Shown here: positions 58,401-64,000 of the stretch, piece by piece
Layout: every line of letters starts with the position of its first letter
Position numbering within the stretch: position 1 is the stretch's first letter
Assembly (NCBI RefSeq): GCF_000695625.1
Contig: NZ_JMQI01000002.1
Location: 1 to 64,000 of the forward strand
From: Amycolatopsis rifamycinica
Lineage (GTDB): Bacteria; Actinomycetota; Actinomycetes; Mycobacteriales; Pseudonocardiaceae
DNA length: 64,000 bases
Direction: 5' to 3'
Translations under genes and position numbers: made by a program
The notes under the pieces: model-generated
What the model saw: the letters and a program-made list of their open reading frames with translations, nothing else
The model's database searches: none
What the model was told of the DNA's origin: nothing

Positions 58401-59131
58401 AGATCGCCGTCATCGGCGGGACCGGGCTCATCGGCTCCCGCGTGGTCAAGATCCTGACCGGCCGCGGGCACCAGGCCGTCCCGCACTCGCCGTCGACCGG
58501 GCTGGACCTGCTCAGCGGGCAGGGCCTGGCCGAGGCGCTGGCCGGCGCCGAGGTCGTGGTCAACCTGACGAACTCGCCGACGTTCGACGAGGCCTCGCCC
58601 GCGTTCTTCCGGACGACCATGGACAACCTGCTGGCGGCCGCCGCCGGGGCCGGCGTCGGGCACGCGGTCATCCTGTCGATCGTGGGCGCCGACCTCGTGC
58701 CGGATCTGGTCTACTACCGCGCCAAGGTGCTGCAGGAGGAGATCCTCGCGGCCGGCCCGGTGCCGTACTCGATCGTCCGCGCCACGCAGTTCTTCGAGTT
58801 CATGGACGCGACGATGTCCTGGACCACCGACGGGAACACCGTCCGCCTGCCCGCGACGCGCATCCAGCCCATCGCCGCGGACGACGTCGCCCAGGCGGTC
58901 GCCGACGTCAGCGCGGGCTCCCCGCTGCGGGGCACCCGCGACGTCGCCGGGCCGGAGGTGTTCACCCTCGACGAGCTGGGCCGGATCACCCTCGCCGCCC
59001 AGGGCGACCCGCGTCAGGTCGTCACCGACGACCAGGCCGGCCTGTTCGCGGCCGCGTCCGGCGACGCCCTCCTCGCCAAGGACGGGGCCGTCATCGCGAA
59101 GACCACCTACCGGGAGTGGCTGGCGCGCTGA
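58397..59131 (+). CDS. NAD(P)-binding SDR/NmrA-like protein (epimerase/oxidoreductase class)
   Basis: 244 residues starting inside the cupin stop. Rossmann motif IGGTGLIGSR (residues 6-15), VVVNLTNSPTFDEASP, HAVILSIVGADLVPDLVYYRAKVLQEEI (YxxxK present as YYRAK) and PYSIVRATQFFEFMD. This atypical extended SDR type is one of the three enzyme classes (carboxymuconolactone decarboxylase, oxidoreductase, epimerase) that accompany ECF41 sigma genes. Its own sigma gene is convergent, 48 bp away. Substrate unknown. Confidence 0.9.
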   Translation: MKIAVIGGTGLIGSRVVKILTGRGHQAVPHSPSTGLDLLSGQGLAEALAGAEVVVNLTNSPTFDEASPAFFRTTMDNLLAAAAGAGVGHAVILSIVGADLVPDLVYYRAKVLQEEILAAGPVPYSIVRATQFFEFMDATMSWTTDGNTVRLPATRIQPIAADDVAQAVADVSAGSPLRGTRDVAGPEVFTLDELGRITLAAQGDPRQVVTDDQAGLFAAASGDALLAKDGAVIAKTTYREWLAR

Positions 59132-59136
59132 GGAAG

Positions 59137-59170
59137 CCGGGCCCGCACGGCGGCCGCCGTGCGGGCCCGG
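59137..59170. terminator. 34-bp perfect palindrome between SDR and sigma genes
   Basis: The 17-base arm 59137-59153 (starting CCGGGCCCGCACGG) is exactly complementary to 59154-59170. Placed between convergent stops, it should terminate both transcripts. Confidence 0.85.
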
Positions 59171-59179
59171 TCCGGCCGG

Positions 59180-60088
59180 TCAGCCCGCCACGGACACCGC
59201 GTTGTTCTTCTCCGGGTTGACCAGCCACAGCACGTGATCGACGCCTTCGGTGGTGGCGCCGACGGTGAGCAGGCCGTACACGCCGCCGTCCTGCAGCAGG
59301 ACCGCGGAAGCCTGCCCGTTCGTGACCGCCCACCGCACGTCGACGTCGTCCCAGAACCAGGTCGAGATGGCCTGCAGGAACTTCGCCACCCGCGCCGCAC
59401 CGACGACCGGCGTGCGGGCGACGCCCTTCCGGCCGTTGCCGTCGGACAGGCTGGTGACGTCCGGCGTGAAGAGCCGTTCCAGCGCGGCCACGTTCCCGGA
59501 GCGGGCGGCGGCGAGGAACGCGGTCAGCAGCTCCCGCTGCGCGGCGGCGGCCACCGGGGCGCCCCGCCCGCCGGCGATGTGCTTGCGGGCCCGGCTGGCC
59601 AGCTGCCGCACCGCGGGCTCGGTCGAGGACAGGATGTCGGCGATCCGGGCGTAGGAGTAGTCGAAGGCTTCCCGCAGCACGTAGGCCGCGCGTTCGTTCG
59701 GGGTGAGCTTCTCCATCAGCAGCAGCGTGGCGAACTCCAGCGCTTCACCACGCTCGGCGCCCAGGTACGGGTCCGCGCCGGTGTCGACCGGTTCGGGCAG
59801 CCACGGCCCGATGTAGGTTTCCCGCCGGTTCCGCGCCGACTGCAGGACGTTGATGGCCAGCCGGGTGGTCGTCGTCGCCAGGAAGGCCTCCGGGTTGGCC
59901 ACGGCCGAACGGTCGTAGGTCTGCCAGCGCAGCCAGACCTCCTGCACCAGATCCTCGGCCTCGGTGACGCTGCTGAGCATGCGGTACGCGATCCCGAACA
60001 GCCGCGGCCGCAGCCGCGTGAAGACGGCCGTGGCCGCCTCGAGACCGTCCACGCCGCCGAGTTCGGCACCCACCCCGGAATCCGCCAC
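59180..60088 (-). CDS. sigJ: ECF41-group (SigJ-like) sigma factor with SnoaL-like C-terminal domain
   Basis: 302 residues from GTG 60088, which has GAGAGG six bases upstream; an upstream GTG at 60139 would overlap the facing promoter. Sigma-2 (FTRLRPRLFGIAYRMLSSVTEAEDLVQEVWLRW), sigma-4 (LTPNERAAYVLREAFDYSYARIADIL), then a SnoaL/NTF2-like domain (about 185-302). ECF41 hallmarks are all recognisable: WLPEP (96-100) in the sigma-2/sigma-4 linker, DGNGR (216-220, DGGGR consensus) and NPEKN (291-295, NPDKL consensus). No anti-sigma gene is needed in this group, because the fused domain controls activity. Promoters it probably reads precede three nearby transcription units. Confidence 0.92.
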   Translation of the reverse strand: MADSGVGAELGGVDGLEAATAVFTRLRPRLFGIAYRMLSSVTEAEDLVQEVWLRWQTYDRSAVANPEAFLATTTTRLAINVLQSARNRRETYIGPWLPEPVDTGADPYLGAERGEALEFATLLLMEKLTPNERAAYVLREAFDYSYARIADILSSTEPAVRQLASRARKHIAGGRGAPVAAAAQRELLTAFLAAARSGNVAALERLFTPDVTSLSDGNGRKGVARTPVVGAARVAKFLQAISTWFWDDVDVRWAVTNGQASAVLLQDGGVYGLLTVGATTEGVDHVLWLVNPEKNNAVSVAG

Positions 60089-60133
60089 CCCACGCCTCTC
60101 GTCGTCTCGCGAGCGTCGCCAACCCCGTGACTC

Positions 60134-60160
60134 TGTCACAAACCGCGGTGGTGTCCGGTC
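60134..60160 (+). promoter_or_regulatory. ECF41-type promoter of the ferritin-like gene
   Basis: TGTCACA (60134-60140), 16-bp spacer AACCGCGGTGGTGTCC, GGTC (60157-60160), 38 bp before the start codon. GTGAC-TCT-GTCAC (60127-60139) makes the -35 region palindromic, which may matter for divergent expression of the sigma gene. Confidence 0.78.
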
Positions 60161-60198
60161 TTGGCTGGCGACACCGACCGGATGAACCGAGGTACCGC

Positions 60199-61221
60199 AT
60201 GGACACGATCGACGATCTCCGCCGCCACCTGCAGTGGGCGATCGAACTCGAGCACGCGACGATTCCCCCTTACCTGTGCGCGCTGTACTCCCTGGACCCC
60301 GCCCGGAACCCCGAAGCCGCCCAGGTCGTCGGCACGGTCCTCGCCGAGGAGATGATCCACCTGGCGCTGGCCGCGAACCTGCTCAACGCCGTCGGCGGCA
60401 CGCCGAAGCTCGACACACCGGAGCTGCTGCCGCCGTACCCGCACCCGCTGCCGCACGGCGACCGGTCCGTGCACGTCCACCTGGCCCCGTTCGGCCCGGA
60501 AGCGCTCGAGCTGTTCCTGCGCATCGAGCAGCCCGCGACGGCGGACGCGCCTCCGCAGGACGACGGCTACGGCACGATCGGGCAGTTCTACGCGGCCATC
60601 GAGGCCGGTTTGCACACCCTGTGCGACAAGCTGGGCGAAGAGCAGGTGTTCAGCGGCGACCCGGCCCGCCAGATCGGCGAGTTCCACCTCCGCGGCGGCG
60701 GTGGCGAGGTGCTGCCGGTCCACGACCTGAAGTCCGCGAAGGCCGCACTGGCGGAAATCGTCGAGCAGGGCGAGGGCGCCGCCCGCACCGACGTGTGGGA
60801 CGGCGACCGCGACGTCTTCCACCCCGAGCGGGAAGAGGTCGCGCACTACTACCGGTTCCAGGAGCTCCGCCTGGGCCGCCGCTACCGGACGGGCGACACC
60901 CCGCGGTCCGGCCCGACGGGCGAGGAGATCGCGGTCGACCTCGGCGGCGTGCTGCCGATGCGGCCGAACCCGCGGACCGCCGACTACCCGGAAGGCAGCT
61001 CCGTCCGCGTCGCCCAGGAGCAGTTCAACCAGACGTACAGCCTGGTGCTTTCCCAGCTGGAACTGGCCTTCAACGGTGAACAGGGCCGGCTGCGGGACGC
61101 GGTCGGCACGATGTTCGCGCTGCGCGGCCAGGCGCTGGCGCTGATGAAGATGCCCACGGGCGACGGGACGACGACAGCGGGCCCGGCCTTCGAGTACGTG
61201 CCACCCGAGCTGCGGAACTGA
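60199..61221 (+). CDS. Ferritin-like (VioB/iminophenylpyruvate-dimer-synthase type) protein
   Basis: 340 residues from ATG 60199 (CGAGGTACCGC). Helical N-terminal half with di-iron-like ligands Glu16/Glu18-His19 (AIELEHATIPPYLCALY) and Glu50-Glu51-x-x-His54 (LAEEMIHLALAANLLNAVGG), the pattern of the ferritin-like domain in VioB and related proteins; the remainder has DGYGTIGQFYAAIEAGL and VRVAQEQFNQTYSLVLSQLELAF. It is the first gene after the ECF41-type promoter facing the sigma gene. Possibly an oxidative-stress or oxidative-coupling enzyme. Confidence 0.83.
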   Translation: MDTIDDLRRHLQWAIELEHATIPPYLCALYSLDPARNPEAAQVVGTVLAEEMIHLALAANLLNAVGGTPKLDTPELLPPYPHPLPHGDRSVHVHLAPFGPEALELFLRIEQPATADAPPQDDGYGTIGQFYAAIEAGLHTLCDKLGEEQVFSGDPARQIGEFHLRGGGGEVLPVHDLKSAKAALAEIVEQGEGAARTDVWDGDRDVFHPEREEVAHYYRFQELRLGRRYRTGDTPRSGPTGEEIAVDLGGVLPMRPNPRTADYPEGSSVRVAQEQFNQTYSLVLSQLELAFNGEQGRLRDAVGTMFALRGQALALMKMPTGDGTTTAGPAFEYVPPELRN

Positions 61222-61347
61222 ACGGACACCGCGGAGCCGTTCGGACCAGCCGGGTCACCCTCGAGTGGCCGTCGCAGGGCCGCGGGAATCGCGACACGAT
61301 GAGGCAGTCGAACTGCGGAATTCTGGGGCGATTCGGGAGGCGAGGCC

Positions 61348-62619
61348 GTGCGGAAGATCGTCTTGGCCCTGGTGCTCGGTCTGGCCGGAGCCGGGTTGAG
61401 CGCACCCGCCGCGGCCGCCGGGCCACGGCTGGACAGCGTGCGGGTGTGGAACGAGCTCGCGGTGGCCGCGGTCCGCGCCACCCGCGCCACCGATGCCGAC
61501 GCCGCCCGCACGTACGCGATGCTCAACGTGGCCGTCTACGACGCGGTCAACGGACTCGCCGGCCCGGCCCGCGCCCCCGCCCTGGTCCCCGGCCCCGGCC
61601 CGCGCGGCGCCGATCCCCAGGCCGCGGCGGTGGCCGCCGCGCACACCGTCCTGGTCCGGCTGGACCCCGACCGGACCGCCGGCTACGACACGCAGCTCCA
61701 GGCCGACCTGGCCGCCCTGCGGCCCGGCCACCGGCGCGACGCCGGGGTGCGCTGGGGACGCGAGGTCGCCCAGCGCGTGGTGACCTCCCGCGCCGACGAC
61801 GGCTCGGCCCCGGTGCAGAGCCAGCCCGCCGGCTCGGGCCCCGGCGTGTTCCGGGCCGAGTGGTCCGGTACGCAGTACCGCGCCGTTCGCCCGTTCGCCG
61901 TCACCGACCCCGCCCGGTACATCCCCGGTCCGCCACCGGCCTTGGCCGGCCTGGACTACGCCGCCGCGTTCGCCGAAGCCGCACTGCTCGGCGACGCCGC
62001 GATACCCGCCCCCGACAAGCTCGCCACGTTCCGGTTCTGGTCCCTGCCGTCCGGCACCGGCCAGCCTCCCGGCGAGTGGGTGAAGATCGCCCTGACCGTG
62101 TCCCACGGCCTGCCGCTGCCCACCTCGGCGCGGCTCATGGCCTTGCTGACGATGACGCTGGCCGACACCACGATTCCCACGGTGGGCACCAAGTTCACCT
62201 ACCGCCATTGGCGTCCTGCCACGGCGATCCACGAGGCGGAGACGGACGGGAACCCGTCGACGCGGCCGGACCCGGACTGGGCGCCACGGGCCGGCAGCGC
62301 GGGCGGAACCCCGGAGTACCCGTCAGGCCACAGCTCCTACAGCGGCGCGGCGGCGGCCGTGCTGGCCGGGTTCTTCTGCACGGACCACAGGAGCTTCACG
62401 CACACCACGGACACCGCACCGGGTGGCCAGGCGCGCACCTACCCGAGTTTCTCCGCAGCCGCCGCCGAAGCCGGCCGGTCGCGGGTATACGGCGGACAGC
62501 ACTTCGAGTTCAGCAACCAGGCGGGTCTCGCCATCGGCCGCGACCTCGCGGCGGAAGTCCTCGCCACCCGGCTGCTGAAGCGAACCGGGCCCACACATCA
62601 CGGGAGCTGTCCACTGTAG
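61348..62619 (+). CDS. Exported vanadium-dependent haloperoxidase/PAP2-family protein
   Basis: 423 residues from GTG 61348 (GGGAGGCGAGGCC). Signal peptide (KIVLALVLGLAGAGLSAPAAAA). The C-terminal part carries the vanadate/phosphate-binding motifs in order: the TYRHWRPATAI region with Lys and Arg upstream, EYPSGHSSYSGA, and SRVYGGQHFEFSNQAG, which supply the Arg, His and Ser ligands. Family members oxidise halides with peroxide or act as phosphatases; the ligand set alone does not separate them. A palindrome overlaps the stop codon. Confidence 0.83.
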   Translation: MRKIVLALVLGLAGAGLSAPAAAAGPRLDSVRVWNELAVAAVRATRATDADAARTYAMLNVAVYDAVNGLAGPARAPALVPGPGPRGADPQAAAVAAAHTVLVRLDPDRTAGYDTQLQADLAALRPGHRRDAGVRWGREVAQRVVTSRADDGSAPVQSQPAGSGPGVFRAEWSGTQYRAVRPFAVTDPARYIPGPPPALAGLDYAAAFAEAALLGDAAIPAPDKLATFRFWSLPSGTGQPPGEWVKIALTVSHGLPLPTSARLMALLTMTLADTTIPTVGTKFTYRHWRPATAIHEAETDGNPSTRPDPDWAPRAGSAGGTPEYPSGHSSYSGAAAAVLAGFFCTDHRSFTHTTDTAPGGQARTYPSFSAAAAEAGRSRVYGGQHFEFSNQAGLAIGRDLAAEVLATRLLKRTGPTHHGSCPL

Positions 62620-62623
62620 ACAG
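62607..62623. repeat. Palindrome over the haloperoxidase stop codon
   Basis: CTGTC (62607-62611) and GACAG (62619-62623) flank CACTGTA, which includes the TAG stop. Related to the stop-overlapping palindrome at 6205-6221. Confidence 0.45.
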
Positions 62624-62634
62624 GGAATCACGGC

Positions 62635-63042
62635 TCACGCCGGCTTGTCGGCCTCGGCCTCGGCGTCGCTGATCGCGTTGGCGTGATCGATCTGCGCCAT
62701 GTGCTCCTCGGCCCAGTCCCGGAGGGCGGCCAGCGGGACCTCGAGCGACGAGCCCAGGTCGGTGAGCCGGTAGTGCACGCGTGGCGGCACGGTCGGCTCC
62801 ACCCGGCGGGTGGCCAGGCCGTCGCGGGTCAGGCTGTGCAGGGTCACCGAGAGCATCTTCTGGGAGACACCGGGCATCCGGCGCCGCAACTCGGCGAAAC
62901 GCACCTCGTGCGGGGCGGCCTCCGCGAGGACCTTGACCGCCATCGACGTCCACTTCGTGCCGATGCGGTCCAGCAGCCGGCGCGTCGGGCACTCGGGGTC
63001 GAACAGGTCACCGCGCCCGCGGCTCGCCGGCTGGGAGGTCAC
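62635..63042 (-). CDS. HxlR-family transcriptional regulator
   Basis: 135 residues from GTG 63042. HxlR-type winged helix with CPTRRLLDRIGTKWTSMAVKVLAEAAPHEVRFAELRRRMPGVSQKMLSVTLHSLTRDGLATRR (key part residues 18-75). The conserved Cys in PECPTRRLL may be redox-sensing as in related regulators. Divergent from the downstream hydrolase, with repeated GGTAACC elements between; probably represses that gene. Confidence 0.92.
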   Translation of the reverse strand: MTSQPASRGRGDLFDPECPTRRLLDRIGTKWTSMAVKVLAEAAPHEVRFAELRRRMPGVSQKMLSVTLHSLTRDGLATRRVEPTVPPRVHYRLTDLGSSLEVPLAALRDWAEEHMAQIDHANAISDAEAEADKPA

Positions 63043-63090
63043 CTGGAGCTCACCACCTGAGGAGAAGGTGCCGTCTTGGCGGCACGACCG

Positions 63091-63131
63091 AAGTTACCTA
63101 CCGTTTCCTGGTAACCAATGGTAACCGACTT
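63091..63131. promoter_or_regulatory. Operator region of the HxlR/hydrolase pair
   Basis: AAGTTACC (63091-63098), GGTAACC (63110-63116) and GGTAACC (63120-63126) with a final ACTT (63128-63131) form direct and inverted repeats. They cover the divergent promoter region and part of the hydrolase 5' end. Confidence 0.6.
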
Positions 63132-63141
63132 CGGAGGCGAC

Positions 63142-64000
63142 GTGCCCGGCACCTCACCCGCAGGATCCAGCGCCGAGATCGTGCTGCGGCAGATCAGCAC
63201 CAACGGCATCCGAGTCAACGTGGCGGTGGCGGGCACCGGCCCGGCCGTCCTGCTGCTGCACGGTTTTCCGCACACCTGGCGGCTCTGGATCGAGATCATC
63301 GGCCCCCTGGCCGGCCACCACCGGGTCATCGCCCCGGATCTGCGCGGGCTCGGCGCCAGCGCCCGCGCGGCGCAGGGCTACGACGCGGGCACGCTGGCCG
63401 CGGACGCCGAAGGCCTCCTCGACGCCCTCGGCGAACCCGGTGCCGCCGTGGTCGCCATCGACGCCGGCACTCCGGTCGCCTTCCTGCTCGCCATGCGGCG
63501 GCCGGACCTGGTCCGGCGGCTCGTCGTGATGGAGTCGCTGCTGGGGTCACTGCCGGGCGCCGAGGACTTCCTCGACGGCGGGCCGCCGTGGTGGTTCGGG
63601 TTCCACTCCGTTCCCGGCCTGGCGGAAACGGTCCTGATCGGACACGAAGGGCAGTACCTGGACTGGTTCCTCGCCGCGGGCACCCACGGCCGGGGCGTAC
63701 CGCCGGAAGTCCGCGACGCCTTCGCCGGCGCCTACACCGGACGCGACGCCCTGCGCTGCGCCTTTTCCCACTACCGCGCCCTGCCGGTCAGCGCGCGGCA
63801 GATCGGCGAGGCCGTGGCCGGTGGGCGCCTCACCACGCCCACGATGGCCATCGGCGCCCACCCGGTCGGCCGCGCACTGGAGCGGCAGCTGCGTCCGATC
63901 GCCGACGACCTCACCGGCCACCTCATCGAGGACTGCGGCCACATCATCCCGCTGGACCGGCCCCGGGAACTGCTCGGCGTCCTGACGCCGTTCCTCGCCG
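63142..64000 (+). CDS. Alpha/beta hydrolase of the epoxide hydrolase/dehalogenase type, cut by the window end
   Basis: At least 286 residues from GTG 63142, with GGAGG four bases upstream; the in-frame ATG 63118 lies inside the operator and has no ribosome site. Oxyanion motif LLLHGFPHTWRLW, nucleophile Asp107 in VVAIDAGTPVAF (Asp rather than Ser, as in epoxide hydrolases and haloalkane/haloacetate dehalogenases) and catalytic His in EDCGHIIPLDRP. The frame is open to the last base, so the C-terminus lies beyond the window. Divergent HxlR regulator. Confidence 0.8.
   Translation, partial: MPGTSPAGSSAEIVLRQISTNGIRVNVAVAGTGPAVLLLHGFPHTWRLWIEIIGPLAGHHRVIAPDLRGLGASARAAQGYDAGTLAADAEGLLDALGEPGAAVVAIDAGTPVAFLLAMRRPDLVRRLVVMESLLGSLPGAEDFLDGGPPWWFGFHSVPGLAETVLIGHEGQYLDWFLAAGTHGRGVPPEVRDAFAGAYTGRDALRCAFSHYRALPVSARQIGEAVAGGRLTTPTMAIGAHPVGRALERQLRPIADDLTGHLIEDCGHIIPLDRPRELLGVLTPFLA

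Noticed and set aside
60088..60139. Autoregulated ECF41 promoter for the sigma gene on the minus strand
   Set aside because: The best minus-strand match (AGTCACG) differs at two of seven positions and no NGTC follows at the right distance.
1..64000. tRNA, rRNA, CRISPR array, insertion sequence or prophage
   Set aside because: I found no matching sequence, repeat-spacer pattern, transposase or phage gene by reading; short non-coding RNAs cannot be excluded without computation.

Overview
The window is very GC-rich with a high share of GTG starts, short 4-bp gene overlaps, many TetR/MarR/GntR/HxlR/LuxR regulators, an F420-type oxidoreductase, secreted plant-polymer hydrolases and a SARP regulator. 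This points to a filamentous actinomycete. The mix of families and the dispersed palindromes are most like Pseudonocardiaceae (Amycolatopsis-like); the genus is an inference from memory, not a search result. I see no tRNA, rRNA, CRISPR array, transposase or integrase, so this reads as chromosomal accessory/metabolic DNA.

Layout. 1-6.3 kb: an epoxide hydrolase fused to a DinB-like domain with its divergent TetR, a secreted DUF11 protein, a secreted trypsin-like protease, a rhomboid protease and a FolP2-type DHPS homologue. 6.3-12.8 kb: an RseB/LolA-like secreted protein with its ABC exporter, a lipase, a tiny lipoprotein, an EamA exporter divergent from MarR, and an MBL-fold hydrolase. 12.9-17.8 kb: a complete mannose-family PTS (IIB, fused IIC-IID, IIA) co-transcribed with a ceramidase-like hydrolase and facing a GntR/UTRA regulator whose probable operators overlap two tandem promoters. 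17.8-24.7 kb: a GC-rich minisatellite, a large AfsR/SARP regulator, a thioesterase homologue that has lost its catalytic residues, an MFS exporter and a Shedu-type (SduA/DUF4263) defence nuclease. 24.9-33.3 kb: a lone NMT1/SsuA-like binding lipoprotein, a five-gene branched-chain-type ABC operon, TetR, a short HPF-like ribosome factor and a chloramphenicol-type MFS pump. 33.2-41 kb: a two-component system with a MacB-like ABC exporter, a GH11 xylanase/CE4 acetylxylan esterase pair and an orphan LuxR-type response regulator. 41-46 kb: an ABC transporter coupled to a beta-propeller/phosphoesterase fusion. 46-54 kb: GNAT, a carboxymuconolactone decarboxylase (CMD), a broken MFS gene behind an aldehyde dehydrogenase, TetR, a GH5-ricin glycosidase, an AA10 LPMO under a perfect CebR box and an LLM oxidoreductase. 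54-64 kb: a STAS protein, a CFA-synthase/membrane-protein/hydrolase operon, then a block built around an ECF41 (SigJ-like) sigma factor (cupin, SDR, sigma, ferritin-like protein), a vanadium haloperoxidase homologue, HxlR and an epoxide-hydrolase-type enzyme cut by the window end.

The strongest systems-level observation is a probable ECF41 regulon. The sigma factor at 59180-60088 carries the WLPEP linker, a DGNGR motif and an NPEK tail motif, and three promoters of the form TGTCACA-N16-NGTC with identical spacing lie 38-41 nt before the CMD gene (47081), the cupin-SDR operon (58032) and the ferritin-like gene (60199). CMD and epimerase/oxidoreductase genes are the class known to accompany ECF41 sigmas; the cupin and the VioB-type ferritin-like protein would extend that set. 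Other items worth attention are the PTS-ceramidase operon with operator-embedded promoters, the catalytically dead thioesterase beside a SARP regulator, paired 18-bp palindromes that recur across the window, and a 93-bp (31-codon) minisatellite.
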